A DNA stretch of 64,000 bases from Marinobacter lipolyticus (GCF_018424605.1 NZ_QTKT01000005.1:1-64000), one strand, 5' to 3'. Shown: positions 7,436-16,847, counted from the first letter of the stretch. Notes: a model not told the origin generated them from the sequence alone. Program-made: numbers and translations.

Positions 7436-9637
7436 TCAGACGGCGAGTTCTCCCCCATCTTCCCGATAGATCACAATCGTTGCTGAACGCGGTCGGTTGT
7501 CCGCCTCACCCACCGCTGTGGCATCGCCGGAACTGGCCGGCCAGGTGCTGTCGTCGCGGTTGAACTCCTCGGCGGTGCCGTTTTCGCCCGGATGCTGGAT
7601 GTTCACGAACAGCGAGCGGGCATCGGCCGTCATGGTAATACCGGTGATCTCGCAGCCTCGCGGGCCGACCAGAAAACGCTTCAGTTGCACCGCTTCTGCG
7701 CTTTGACCAACCAGGGTGTCGATGGAGGCCTGGGTGGTGCCATCGGAAGTGGTCACCGTCACGCTCTCACCGTCTCCGACGGAGCCGGGGATCGCCACCA
7801 GCATCTGATTGTTGGTGGTGCTGCGGATGCCGCTGGAACCATCGTCGGTCTGCAGCCAAAGCACGCCGCGCGGGTCGATATACAGGCCATCAGGACTGGA
7901 GAATTCGTTGTCCTGGGTCAGCCCGGAAACGTTGTAGTCGGCGTCTGCATCGGCGGACGAGCCGAACAGGAAGATGTCCCACTCGAACGTGGTGGCGGCG
8001 TGGTTGGCGCTGTTTTCTTTCCAGCGAATGATATGACCGTTGGAGTTCACCGCTCGCGGGTTGGCGCCGTCCAGGTCATCCGCCGGCCGGTTGTCGGCGT
8101 TACCGTTGGTCAGGGTGAGGTAGACGTCGCCATTGAGCGGGTTAACGGCGGCCCATTCCGGTCGATCCATCGGGGTTGCTCCGACCACATCGGCCGCCAG
8201 GCGGGCGCTCGCCAGAACCTCGGCCTGAGTCTGGAAATCGTAATCCAGGCTGGTGGTGTCATCGAGCTGATAGCTCTGGGTGCCGGCCAGCTCCGGATTG
8301 TCGATGGTCAGTGCTTTCCACTGGCCAGTACCATCCTCGTTGAATACGGCGACATAAAGCGTGCCCTCATCCAGGTACTTGTCGCCCGCGACCAGCCCGG
8401 CGTTTTCGTCAGCCGGGTCCCAGGGCGCCGTGGACACGAACTTGTACATGTATTCGCGGCGGGAATCGTCACCGGAATAGATCACCACCGGCTGGCCTGC
8501 CTTGGCGGGTGCCACCCAGGCACCCTCGTGGGAGAAACGGCCGAACGCCGTGCGGACACGCGGCTTCTGGGCGGGACGGAAGGGGTCCACTTCGGTGATG
8601 TAGCCGTGGGCGTTGGCTTCGTTGCGGAAATCGTCGGTCGCGGTGGCGCCGGTTGCGGCGATACTGAACCGCGCATACTGGTCGCCAGGTACCAGATCCC
8701 ACTGGCGGTAGGCCCAGGCAGCGCCGATGCCATAGCGGGCGACCCATGCCTGTTCTTTCGGGCTGAGCGCGCCAATCTCTGCGGGACTGAGCGCGGCGAA
8801 GTAGGCGTACCAGTTCTCTTCGGCCGCCAGATAGGTGCCCCAGGGGGTGTAGCCGTTGGCGCAGTTGTTCATGGTGCCGAAACGCTTGCGGCCATCCGGG
8901 GACAGGCGGGTTCTGACAAAGTCTGCACCGGCCACCGGCCCTTTCAGTTCCATTTCGGTAAAGATAGTCAGGCGGCGGTTATAGGGGGAGTCCAGCACCA
9001 CCGCCCACTTGCCGTCGGTTTTACGTACCTCCACACAGGAGACGCCGTGACCGTTCATTTCACGGTCAACGATCCGCTTCAGGCTCACCAGATCGTTGGC
9101 GTCGATGGCGTCCTGCTTTGCGGTTGCAGTTTCATGCAGGGTGTTGTCTTCGAGGTTCTCGTGGTTGAGCACCAGAATGCCCCGGTCGGACACGGTGGCG
9201 TCGTACTGGCCGCTGCCATTCAGGCCGAAAAAGTGCATGCCGTCATGTTCGTCACCGGATCGGTTGTCGTAGTCCACGTCGGTGCCGTCGTTGCGGAACG
9301 GGGCAAGGCCACTGATCAGTGGGTCGCCCTTGGCGAAGAGAACGTCGGCGCGGTACCCCTCGGGCAACACAACCCGGTCTTCAAGACTGGTCGGCACGGC
9401 ACGGAAACCAAGGTTCTCCGGGCTGACGGTGAGCCCGCCGGTATCCACCGGGGCTTCGCCACTGCCGCCACTGCTGCTGTCGCCACAGGCCGCCAGGCCG
9501 AAGGCACCCAGCACGCTGACCGTGGCGGCGGAAGCGGTGCCGGTCAGCAGGCGCCGGCGGGAAAATCGGGCATTGATGATCTCTTCAAACGGGCGGTTGT
9601 TACTGTTGTTGCTGTCCTCAACCGGATGGTGTCCCAT
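7436..9637 (-). CDS. phoX: PhoX-family alkaline phosphatase, Tat-exported lipoprotein
   Basis: A 733-residue protein of the PhoX (DUF839) family, a Ca/Fe-dependent extracytoplasmic phosphomonoesterase used to gain phosphate from organic esters. The N-terminus has a twin-arginine motif FSRRRLLTG near residue 28, then a hydrophobic stretch ending LGAFGLAACGDSSSGG, a lipobox-like LAAC followed by a Ser/Gly linker. Family blocks include ILVLNHEN, FGTMNNCANGYTPWGTYLAAEEN, RFSHEGAWVAP, NPLNGDVYLTLTN and SSPDGLYIDPRGVLWLQTDD. The ATG at 9637 has GGAG with 6 nt spacing and is preferred to a GTG one codon earlier. It lies tail to tail with the acidic lipoprotein. Confidence 0.9.
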   Translation of the reverse strand: MGHHPVEDSNNSNNRPFEEIINARFSRRRLLTGTASAATVSVLGAFGLAACGDSSSGGSGEAPVDTGGLTVSPENLGFRAVPTSLEDRVVLPEGYRADVLFAKGDPLISGLAPFRNDGTDVDYDNRSGDEHDGMHFFGLNGSGQYDATVSDRGILVLNHENLEDNTLHETATAKQDAIDANDLVSLKRIVDREMNGHGVSCVEVRKTDGKWAVVLDSPYNRRLTIFTEMELKGPVAGADFVRTRLSPDGRKRFGTMNNCANGYTPWGTYLAAEENWYAYFAALSPAEIGALSPKEQAWVARYGIGAAWAYRQWDLVPGDQYARFSIAATGATATDDFRNEANAHGYITEVDPFRPAQKPRVRTAFGRFSHEGAWVAPAKAGQPVVIYSGDDSRREYMYKFVSTAPWDPADENAGLVAGDKYLDEGTLYVAVFNEDGTGQWKALTIDNPELAGTQSYQLDDTTSLDYDFQTQAEVLASARLAADVVGATPMDRPEWAAVNPLNGDVYLTLTNGNADNRPADDLDGANPRAVNSNGHIIRWKENSANHAATTFEWDIFLFGSSADADADYNVSGLTQDNEFSSPDGLYIDPRGVLWLQTDDGSSGIRSTTNNQMLVAIPGSVGDGESVTVTTSDGTTQASIDTLVGQSAEAVQLKRFLVGPRGCEITGITMTADARSLFVNIQHPGENGTAEEFNRDDSTWPASSGDATAVGEADNRPRSATIVIYREDGGELAV

Positions 9638-9910
9638 CACTCTCTCCTTGGTTTCCGTTTATCACAATGGGTAAAAGGTTTCACCCTTCCGGCCGTTAAG
9701 CAGTAACGGGCAGGGCGTCCTGGGAGAGCATCGCGAATTTATGTGACACGGCGGGTTCACTGAGGTGACAGTAAAATAAAAGATTTTTGACACCCGCCCG
9801 GGGCGTGATCCACTAAAGTCTCAGTTATAAACCTGTATCAATTCTTTACTCTCGCGTAAGGCTGCTGCTGGCATGCTGTACAAGCTGATAATGATAAAAA
9901 CGAGGTTGTC

Positions 9911-11551
9911 ATGGGATTTCTTGAGCGTCCTGTGCTTGTTGCGGGGGCCGCGCTGGCCCTCGGTGTTGCCGTCGGCGCGGCATTGGTGGCGCCGTTGATC
10001 GGGCTGGACATTGCATCGGTCATGGTTGGCGTGGTGCTGGGTCTGGCCACCGCGTCGGTGTACTTTGTACTGCGGGTTCTGGAGCCTGTGGAACGCGGGC
10101 TGAAGTTGCTGGACTCGGGCCAGTTGCCTGAGAACAGTCCGTTGCGTGGGCGCTGTTCCCGCCTGCTCGCCGAAGCGGAAGCCGGACGAGCGCTGGTGGA
10201 GACGCTGTCAGGCAGCGCCGACCTGAATGCCATCTCCGCGGCTCAGGTTTCGTTTGCCGCCGACCAGTTGAAGCTGCGGCTCGATCGCCAGGTGGAAGAG
10301 ACCGCGCAGATGGCGCAGGAAACCGGCCAGGTTGCCGAAACCGTGCGTGCATCCTCACGTCAGGCCACTGAAGCCGCGGTACTGGCCCGGCAGGCCAGCG
10401 AGATCAGTGCGGAAGGGCGAGCCGCTCTGTCTGACGCGATTGACAGTGTGCGCGTCGTACACCGGCAGTCTGGCGAGAACCTGACGCTTATTCAGACGTT
10501 GAACGAGAAGTCCAGTCGCATTCAGGGCGTCACCACCACCATTCAGGCTATTGCGGAACAGACCAATCTGTTGGCGCTGAACGCCGCGATAGAGGCCGCG
10601 CGTGCCGGAGATCAGGGGCGCGGGTTTGCCGTGGTGGCCGATGAGGTCAGGCAACTGGCGGGTCGCACCGCCCAGGCCACGGCCGAGGCGGCGGAAACCC
10701 TTCAGGAAATTCGCACCGACACCGCACTGATTGTAACGCGAATAGAAGACCTCGCCCGCAGTGTCGAGTCAGGCCTGAGCGACGTTGAGCGCGTGGGTGC
10801 GCAACTGGATCAGATTCGCGATCAGTCCGACCAGCTGCAACAGCAGGTCGCGCAGATTGCCGAGAGTGATCAGAGCAACGAGCAAACTCTGGATCGCGTT
10901 TTAGCCGGTATCGAAACCGTCCGTGATCAGATTTCTGAAAGTGACCACAGTGTGGTGTCGCTGGCAGAGCAGGCGAGCACCCTGATGGAATTGGCGGAGC
11001 AGGCGAATGCGGCGTTCGCCCTGCACAGTGACGCCAGTTATCACCGGTTTTTCTTCGACCAGGCGCGGGCGGGGGCAGACCGGATTGGCCGGGTGTTTGA
11101 AGAGGCAATCCGTGACGGCAGGCTGACCGAAGGGGCGTTGTTCGATAAACGCCGAACGCCCATTGCCAATACTCACCCGCAAAAGTACTCGAGTACCTTT
11201 GACCAGTTTACCGATCAGTATCTGCCACCGGTGCAGGAGCCGGTGAAGGACTCGGCAGAGGAGGTGGTGTTCGCCATTGCCACGGCTGCCGATGGTTATG
11301 TGCCCACCCATAACCGGGATTTTGCCCATCCGCCCACCGGGGATCAGCAGGTGGATCTGGTCAGAAGTCGCAGCAAGCGGTTGTTCAATGACCGCACCGG
11401 TGCCCGGTGCGGAACGCACACCGAAACCATGTTGCTGCAGACTTATCGCCGGGACACCGGAGAGATTATGCACGACCTGTCGGTGCCGGTGTTCGTTAAT
11501 GGCCGCCACTGGGGCGGCTTCCGCTTGGGCTATCGTCCGGACAAACACTGA
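9911..11551 (+). CDS. methyl-accepting chemotaxis protein with C-terminal sensor-like region
   Basis: A 546-residue chemoreceptor. Two closely spaced hydrophobic segments occupy ~10-60, with hardly any periplasmic domain between them. The long coiled-coil signalling domain (~110-370) contains the kinase/CheW-contacting tip [37 protein letters not shown]. After it comes a ~170-residue globular C-terminal region ([24 protein letters not shown] ... [14 protein letters not shown] ... [31 protein letters not shown]), resembling a cytoplasmic Cache-like sensor. Signal input is therefore probably cytoplasmic. It is a single gene with no che genes nearby. Confidence 0.9.
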   Translation: MGFLERPVLVAGAALALGVAVGAALVAPLIGLDIASVMVGVVLGLATASVYFVLRVLEPVERGLKLLDSGQLPENSPLRGRCSRLLAEAEAGRALVETLSGSADLNAISAAQVSFAADQLKLRLDRQVEETAQMAQETGQVAETVRASSRQATEAAVLARQASEISAEGRAALSDAIDSVRVVHRQSGENLTLIQTLNEKSSRIQGVTTTIQAIAEQTNLLALNAAIEAARAGDQGRGFAVVADEVRQLAGRTAQATAEAAETLQEIRTDTALIVTRIEDLARSVESGLSDVERVGAQLDQIRDQSDQLQQQVAQIAESDQSNEQTLDRVLAGIETVRDQISESDHSVVSLAEQASTLMELAEQANAAFALHSDASYHRFFFDQARAGADRIGRVFEEAIRDGRLTEGALFDKRRTPIANTHPQKYSSTFDQFTDQYLPPVQEPVKDSAEEVVFAIATAADGYVPTHNRDFAHPPTGDQQVDLVRSRSKRLFNDRTGARCGTHTETMLLQTYRRDTGEIMHDLSVPVFVNGRHWGGFRLGYRPDKH

Positions 11552-11620
11552 GTCGCGCGGTCGTTCCTCGGTCAGCGCCCCGGTGGTAGACTGCGGGTAA
11601 AGACCTGACAGGAGTGAGCA

Positions 11621-11983
11621 GTGGCTGATCAAGAATTCATTCCCGCCGATTCCGATCCCGTTGCGCGCCGGGCCGATTCCGCGCGCAACCTTGCGGTGGT
11701 GGTGTACATACTCCAGGGCCTGTCCTTTTTCCTCGGCGGCATTACCGGCCTGGTGGGTGTGATCATCAATTACGTCAAAATGGACGATGTTGCGGGCACC
11801 TGGATCGAGCCGCATTTCCGCTGGCAGATCCGCACCTTCTGGATCGGTCTGTTATGGACCGTCATTGGTATTGTGACGACGGCCATTATTATTGGCTGGT
11901 TTATCCTGTTGGGAATCTCGATCTGGTTGATTTACCGGATCGTGAAAGGGGCGCTGGCGCTGAACGACGGCAAGGCGCCATGA
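11621..11983 (+). CDS. DUF4870-type small membrane protein
   Basis: A 120-residue protein with a polar N-terminus and three hydrophobic helices (~27-50, ~72-90, ~92-110). The layout with FRWQIRTFWIGLLW and a terminal IYRIVKGALALNDGK is typical of DUF4870/Tic20-like proteins, whose role is unknown. Start is GTG at 11621, with AGGAG 6 nt upstream. It follows the chemoreceptor by 69 nt and may be read with it. Confidence 0.8.
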   Translation: MADQEFIPADSDPVARRADSARNLAVVVYILQGLSFFLGGITGLVGVIINYVKMDDVAGTWIEPHFRWQIRTFWIGLLWTVIGIVTTAIIIGWFILLGISIWLIYRIVKGALALNDGKAP

Positions 11984-12244
11984 AACGGTCGGCAAAAAAA
12001 TCGACCGGGTGTCGAAATGCCGGCGGACGCCCCCGGCACCGTGACGAGGTTCGCAGCCCGAGGCTCGGTGCATTCGAAGAAGTCTAATTTATTCATAGGC
12101 TTAGTTGATTTCATACCTTTACTGGCGCGGTCACTCTTTTGGTGGCCTGCGGGCCGTGTCGACCTCACTCAAAAGTGTCATTGCCGATATGACAATTGAA
12201 CGCGGACTCGCGGGCCAACCCCGAGCGTGGGGAGTACTTGTCCA
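11984..12244. other. intergenic region without a gene
   Basis: About 260 nt with no supported coding frame. It contains one small inverted repeat, TGTCAT-(7)-ATGACA, near 12177-12195, and lies upstream of a minus-strand terminator. Confidence 0.5.
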
Positions 12245-12245
12245 C

Positions 12246-12282
12246 AAAAAAAAGCCCTGACCGTACTACGATCAGGGCTTTT
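12246..12282 (-). terminator. intrinsic terminator of the DUF6316 operon
   Basis: AAAAGCCCTGA / TCAGGGCTTTT stem with an eight-base T-run on the minus strand, just beyond the 43-residue small protein gene. Confidence 0.9.
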
Positions 12283-12309
12283 CGGTATTCGGGGCGGCAG
12301 CCAGTGACG

Positions 12310-12441
12310 TCAGAGGCCGGACACCCAGTGCACCGCCATCACACCCATGGCGAACACACAGAGGGCGGTGAGTACTCGGAGCCGCCGGTGTTGGGGGATA
12401 AGCAGATCCTGCTCCCCATCTACCGGGCAGGGGCCGTTCAC
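12310..12441 (-). CDS. putative 43-residue single-pass membrane protein, translationally coupled
   Basis: A GTG at 12441 overlaps the TGA stop of the upstream DUF6316-like gene as GTGA, giving a 43-residue product with a polar N-terminus and one hydrophobic helix (LRVLTALCVFAMGVMAVHWV). The stop-start overlap and the terminator that follows support a real small gene. No clear Shine-Dalgarno is seen and the family is unknown. A longer in-frame ATG at 12492 would overlap the upstream gene more. Confidence 0.45.
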   Translation of the reverse strand: MNGPCPVDGEQDLLIPQHRRLRVLTALCVFAMGVMAVHWVSGL

Positions 12442-12728
12442 GACGCGACCAGTGTCTGGCGCAAGACATGAGCCTCGGCGCACAGCGCGCAATTGGATTT
12501 GCGACAGCTTGCTGAATCGTGAAGCGACAGGCCGGAATGAGCCGCGCCGTCGCCCCTGATATTCACCCCACGGTAGACCCGGATGTGACGACTCAGCGCG
12601 TTGGAGGCTTCCTGCTGACTGGCGAAGGGGCCCAGGTCAGATTGCTCGCGGGTCATGGCGTACCAGCCGAAGGCGGTATGTACCAGGCGTTTGGTGTGAC
12701 TGGGTGGAATTGCTGTGGTTGTCCGCAT
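12438..12728 (-). CDS. DUF6316-like small protein
   Basis: A 96-residue soluble protein. Its first half has the pattern FGWYAMTREQSDLGPFASQQEASNALSRHI, a short module seen in gammaproteobacterial proteins called DUF6316, in which an aromatic strand is followed by GPF and a helix. The C-terminal part is Cys/His-containing (SCRKSNCALCAEAH) and may bind a metal. The ATG at 12728 has GAGG 7 nt upstream. Function unknown. Confidence 0.65.
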   Translation of the reverse strand: MRTTTAIPPSHTKRLVHTAFGWYAMTREQSDLGPFASQQEASNALSRHIRVYRGVNIRGDGAAHSGLSLHDSASCRKSNCALCAEAHVLRQTLVAS

Positions 12729-12893
12729 GTTCAATCCTCGATGGAGTCAACTTCAGAACTACTGCACGAAACAACACGTCCCTGTTGTCTGTCACTTCCT
12801 CCGCAGGGTTCGATACGCCTGCTTCTAGGCTTATCATACGGAAACGCCGCACCTGTACATTGATTGCTGTGACCCAGTTCACGGTTTTTTGGG

Positions 12894-14222
12894 TCAATCC
12901 GCGGTCACTTCCTGTAAGCGTATGGCACTGATGGTCCCGGCCAGGCCCATCAGGCCGAGGGTCAGGATGACAGCAACGTCGGAGATCATCGAAATGAGGG
13001 CGGTCAGGCCGCCGGTGACCAGCAAAAGCAGCCCGATAACGGTGTTGCTGACGGCGGTGTAGTCTGTTCGTTTGTTGCCGCCGGCCATATCCACCAGATA
13101 GGTTTTGCGGCCCAGTCGCACCCCGGCGTGGGCAACGCTGAGGACAAAAAATGCGATCGGGTAGAACCAGAAGCCGCCGCTCTGTTCCCCGGCCAGCAGC
13201 GCGATGACGCCAACAACCAGGCAGGCTGAGCTGGCAATAGCCGCGCCGCGAATCATCACGCGCCGGCTCGAGGTGTCGGCCATCCATCCCCAGACGCTGG
13301 CGCTCAGAGAGCTGGCAAGGCTGCTGGCGAGCAGGAACACCCCCAGAAGCCAGTCGCTGTCAGCCGTTTTCTGGGCCATCACCACAAAGTAAGGCGACGC
13401 CAGTGCGGAGCACAACAGCAACGCCCGGGTGACCACAAAATGCCGGAATGGGGCATCGTCCCGCAGCAGTGATAGGCTGCGGAATGCTTCAGTCAGGGCG
13501 TTATCGCCGCCACCGGTCTCGCCCTCGTGTTCCTCGATGTTGGCAAACAGCAGGCCGGCGATCACCCACAGGCTGGCGGCCATCAGCAACAGTAAGGCGT
13601 AGAATCCGATGCCAGGGTCCCCACGGTCCCAGAACAGCAACGCCGTCAGGGCCACGGTGGCAGCGCCGCCGATGGTGGTGGCCAGTCCGGAGAGGCGGCC
13701 CCGCCGGGTTTTGGGGATGCACTTGCCCTGGACATCTTTCATGGACACCGAGCAGAACCCGCGGGCCAGGGAAAATACAACCAGCGCCGCTATCAGGCCA
13801 CCCCCGGCGGCATAGCCTTCGAAGAACCAGACGCTGGCGGCCATGGCGACAACGCTCAGGGCCTGGCCGAAGCTGCCGAGCATCCAGAACCATTTGCGCA
13901 CCGGCTTGCGCCGTACCCAGGCGGCAATGGCCATTTGTGGCACCATGGAGCCGGATTCCCGGATCGGCACCAGCCACGCCACCAGGGCCGGAGCCCCCAC
14001 CGCGCCCAGCAACCACGCCAGCACTGTTTTCGGACTGATCAGCAGGTCACCCAGCTTGGTCAGTACATTGCTGGCCAGAATCAGAAAGAAATTACGCGGC
14101 ACTTCCCGGCAGGCTTCCTCGGGGATGTCCTTGCAGACCCGGGCGTCTTCCTCGTTTGCGATCAGGGCGTACAGCTGTTCTGTGGTGTTGCCGGCTCCGG
14201 ACGAAGTGGCTTTGGCAGACAA
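12894..14222 (-). CDS. major facilitator superfamily transporter
   Basis: A 442-residue membrane protein with about twelve hydrophobic helices and MFS-like loops (VRRKPVRKWFWMLGSFG, KTRRGRLSGLATTIGGAA, WGWMADTSSRRVMIRG). The N-terminal ~65 residues are soluble. Start is taken as TTG at 14222 because a perfect AGGAGG lies 5 nt before it; the in-frame ATG at 14357 lacks such support and gives an atypical Arg/Pro-rich leader. Substrate cannot be assigned. It is divergent from rlmJ. Confidence 0.85.
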   Translation of the reverse strand: MSAKATSSGAGNTTEQLYALIANEEDARVCKDIPEEACREVPRNFFLILASNVLTKLGDLLISPKTVLAWLLGAVGAPALVAWLVPIRESGSMVPQMAIAAWVRRKPVRKWFWMLGSFGQALSVVAMAASVWFFEGYAAGGGLIAALVVFSLARGFCSVSMKDVQGKCIPKTRRGRLSGLATTIGGAATVALTALLFWDRGDPGIGFYALLLLMAASLWVIAGLLFANIEEHEGETGGGDNALTEAFRSLSLLRDDAPFRHFVVTRALLLCSALASPYFVVMAQKTADSDWLLGVFLLASSLASSLSASVWGWMADTSSRRVMIRGAAIASSACLVVGVIALLAGEQSGGFWFYPIAFFVLSVAHAGVRLGRKTYLVDMAGGNKRTDYTAVSNTVIGLLLLVTGGLTALISMISDVAVILTLGLMGLAGTISAIRLQEVTAD

Positions 14223-14355
14223 GGGAACCTCCTGTAGGAATGCGGGTAGCCGGGCATCATAACAGGGCGCGGGGCACGGCCCCAGTCGCCTTGCTCCCGT
14301 CCTGTTCTTAGGGCTTAATGCCCTGATACGACGGACAATGGCATCAGGATGTTTC

Positions 14356-15195
14356 ATGCTCAGTTATCTTCACGGCTTTCACGCCGGTAATCTGGCCGAT
14401 ATTCAGAAGCACGCCGCCCAGGTACTGGCGCTTCGAATGATGCAGGCGAAGCCCAGCGGCATTGCGTGTTTTGATACCCACGCCGGCAGTGCCCTATACG
14501 ATCTTCGCAGTGAGCGGGCACGGAAAACCGCGGAGGCCGACGCCGGGGTCGGCCGACTCTGGGCGCTCCGCGACCGGTTGCAGACTGACGACTGGGCGCC
14601 ACTGATCGACGTGCTTGCGGATCTGAATGGCGACGTCGATGAATTGCGCCGTTATCCGGGATCGCCCGAGTGGTTTCGACGTTTGCAGCGGGATCAGGAC
14701 AGTCTGACCGTGTTCGAGCTTCATCCCGCCGAGGGGGAGCAACTGGCGGCGTGGGGTGGCCGCGGCACCACCAGGGTGTTCCGCGAAGACGGGTTGCGGG
14801 GGCTTTTACGCCAGCTTCCGCCGCGCCTGCCACGGCTGATGGTGTTGATCGATCCCTCTTATGAGGTCAAGTCCGAATACCGTGATGTCGCGGACACCCT
14901 GGCAAGGGCGTGGCGCAAGTGTCGGCATGGCGTGTATCTGGTGTGGTATCCACTGCTGACCTCCGGGCTTGAGCAGGCGCTGAAGGACGCTGTCAAAAGC
15001 GGTCCGGTCTCCGCTGTGCTGTGCAGCGAGATACGTCTCGAACGACCGCCGGAGCGAGGCATGGTGGGATCGGGCCTGCTGGTGGTCAATCCGCCCTGGG
15101 GCTTCGGTGATCGCCTTGAGAAGCTGCTGGCCGACGTGTCCGGCGCTGACGGACTGTCGGTCTCGTCGGCCATGAGCTGGTTGGTTCCGGAGTAG
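14356..15195 (+). CDS. rlmJ: 23S rRNA (adenine-2030-N6)-methyltransferase RlmJ
   Basis: A 279-residue protein starting MLSYLHGFHAGNLADIQKH, the hallmark N-terminus of RlmJ/YhiR. It methylates A2030 of 23S rRNA using S-adenosylmethionine. Other shared blocks are FDTHAGSALYDL (SAM-binding), RYPGSP, FELHPAE, VLIDPSYEVKSEY, YLVWYPL, GSGLLVVNPPWGF and SSAMSWLVPE. Motif IV reads DPSY instead of the usual DPPY. The internal ATG at 14356 is preferred because homologues start there. Confidence 0.93.
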   Translation: MLSYLHGFHAGNLADIQKHAAQVLALRMMQAKPSGIACFDTHAGSALYDLRSERARKTAEADAGVGRLWALRDRLQTDDWAPLIDVLADLNGDVDELRRYPGSPEWFRRLQRDQDSLTVFELHPAEGEQLAAWGGRGTTRVFREDGLRGLLRQLPPRLPRLMVLIDPSYEVKSEYRDVADTLARAWRKCRHGVYLVWYPLLTSGLEQALKDAVKSGPVSAVLCSEIRLERPPERGMVGSGLLVVNPPWGFGDRLEKLLADVSGADGLSVSSAMSWLVPE

Positions 15196-15197
15196 AC

Positions 15198-16301
15198 TCA
15201 GCGCTCGCCGTTATTGCTGGCGGCGTTCAGTTCCTGTTCGCCGCGAGCCACCATCTCCAGAACTGTCTCGAGAATTTTCCGGCCGCGCTCGCCAGCGGTT
15301 TCAACATACCGGTCACGGACCGGCAGGCTGGCCTCGCGAAAGCGCGCCCGCTCCCCGGCGGTCAACTCGACTGTGGCGATGTTGCTGTCTTCGCGGATGG
15401 TGGCCAGTCTCGATTCGTTCAGCTCTGCTTGCCTTTGGTAAATCTCCTCCGCCACTTCTGCCAGTGCCTCGTCGAGCCATCGTTTCTGATCGGTCGGCAG
15501 ATCAACGTACCACTGGTGGTTGGATATGACGGAAGCGATGAATTGGGCCGGACGGGCGAAGGTCAGTGTGCTCTGCACTTCATAGAACCCCATTTCCTCG
15601 ATGGCAAAGACGGGATTGGCCTGGCCATCAATGCGCTGCAATTGAAGATCGCTGTAGACCTGGGCGTAGGGGGTTGGTTGCGGATCGGCTCCGTACGCGC
15701 GGTAGCTCTCAGCGGAAATGTCGGCCGTCATGGTGCGGATCCGGAAACCGGCAAAGTCGTCTGGCGAGCGCAGCGGTTTATTGGCGCTCCAGACCATCCA
15801 GCCCTCAGGGACGAAGCCCAGGAGTTTCATGTCGTGTTCGGCGTAACTGTCGCTGAACAGATCCACCAGTTCCTGACTGGCCAGCAGATTACGGTTGACG
15901 TCGCTATCATCCGACAACACGAAATGCAGCGTGAAAACGCCCACTTCCGGTACTTTGTCGGCCAGGTGGCCCGGTGAGGCGAACGCCAGATGAACGGAGC
16001 CGTTGCGGGTCAGCTCCGTGAGCTCCGCGGAAGTGCCCAGAGAGCCGTAGGGAAAGATATCCAGTTCAATGTTGCCCTCGGAAAGCGCTTCAATTCGCTC
16101 TTTGAATTCCGTGGCGTAAGCGTGCTGAACACTGCCTTCAATTTCCTCCAGGGCGAAGCGCCAGGTAACCGGGTACTCCGGTGCTTCGTTACCGCTCGCG
16201 GCAGCCTCGGGCCCAGTGTCAGTTTGCGATTCCGAGCAGCCGGCCAGAACCATCAGCACTCCGGCCAGCAGGGGAATCGTCCCCAGGCTCCATCGTGGCA
16301 T
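15198..16301 (-). CDS. TRAP transporter substrate-binding protein (DctP family), lipoprotein
   Basis: A 367-residue lipoprotein: signal peptide MPRWSLGTIPLLAGVLMVLAGC with lipobox. The mature part is a DctP-type extracytoplasmic solute receptor (AYATEFKERIEALSEGNIELDIFPYGSLGTSAELTELTRNGSVHLAFASPG ... GFRIRTMTADISAESYRAYGADPQPTPYAQVYSDLQLQRIDGQANP). It would bind a carboxylate for Na+-driven import. No DctQ or DctM gene adjoins it, so it is an orphan receptor. The ATG at 16301 has GGAG 8 nt upstream. It converges on rlmJ with a 2-nt gap. Confidence 0.88.
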   Translation of the reverse strand: MPRWSLGTIPLLAGVLMVLAGCSESQTDTGPEAAASGNEAPEYPVTWRFALEEIEGSVQHAYATEFKERIEALSEGNIELDIFPYGSLGTSAELTELTRNGSVHLAFASPGHLADKVPEVGVFTLHFVLSDDSDVNRNLLASQELVDLFSDSYAEHDMKLLGFVPEGWMVWSANKPLRSPDDFAGFRIRTMTADISAESYRAYGADPQPTPYAQVYSDLQLQRIDGQANPVFAIEEMGFYEVQSTLTFARPAQFIASVISNHQWYVDLPTDQKRWLDEALAEVAEEIYQRQAELNESRLATIREDSNIATVELTAGERARFREASLPVRDRYVETAGERGRKILETVLEMVARGEQELNAASNNGER

Positions 16302-16393
16302 CTCTATGTCTCCAATGACGTTTTTTGCAGAATCTCCGGATAACAAGGTATCACAACACAGCAGGCGTGGTGGTTGGCCGGAATGCCCTGACG

Positions 16394-16418
16394 AAAAAAG
16401 CCCCGCGGTTGCGGGGCT
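16394..16418 (-). terminator. terminator of the DUF4168 gene
   Basis: On the minus strand AGCCCCGC-aacc-GCGGGGCT is followed by a T-run. It lies 30 nt past the DUF4168 stop codon. Confidence 0.9.
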
Positions 16419-16448
16419 GTGAACTGACGATGATTGCGGGGTGAGAAT

Positions 16449-16847
16449 TTACATCAGCGCATCGATGCGGTTACGCACCTTCGGCTCACTGTTGTAAGCC
16501 GTGGCGATGGCGTTATAGGTGGGGATATCCAGATCGGCTGACTCGATCACCTCGACCATTTCGTCGTTGGCTTCCATCTGCAGTTCCTGAGCCTCGGTCT
16601 GCGACTCTGCCTTCTCGATTTTCGCCATGTATTCATCGCGGATTTCGTTGATGCCGTTCTGTGCCTCGACGAATTTTTTCAGTTCCGCGTCGTTGTAATG
16701 GGCGTTCTGGGTGCCCGCAGAGGCCGGATCACTGTAGCCTTCCTGGCCAGTCTGTGCGGGATCCGGCTGCTGGCTTTGCTGAGCCAGGGCCGGGCCGGCC
16801 GCGAGCAGTGCCATGGAGACGGTCAGTGAGGTCAGTAGCTTATTCAT
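16449..16847 (-). CDS. DUF4168-domain periplasmic protein
   Basis: A 132-residue exported protein with signal peptide MNKLLTSLTVSMALLAAGPALAQ, a Gln/Pro/Gly-rich linker and a C-terminal helical DUF4168-like domain (NDAELKKFVEAQNGINEIRDEY ... MVEVIESADLDIPTYNAIATAYNSEPKVRNRIDALM). Function unknown. The ATG at 16847 has AAGGAG 6 nt upstream. It is divergent from a histidine kinase/sigma-54 activator pair and has a candidate sigma-54 promoter at 16960-16974, so it may be a target of that system. Confidence 0.85.
   Translation of the reverse strand: MNKLLTSLTVSMALLAAGPALAQQSQQPDPAQTGQEGYSDPASAGTQNAHYNDAELKKFVEAQNGINEIRDEYMAKIEKAESQTEAQELQMEANDEMVEVIESADLDIPTYNAIATAYNSEPKVRNRIDALM

Noticed and set aside
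7592..9706. 704-codon plus-strand frame opposite phoX
   Set aside because: High GC leaves the antisense frame open. The minus frame has a Tat leader, a Shine-Dalgarno and PhoX motifs; this one has none.
9641..9910. PHO box upstream of phoX
   Set aside because: One CTGTCAC half-site is visible on the minus strand, but no second half-site at the required 11-nt spacing, so a PhoB box is not supported.
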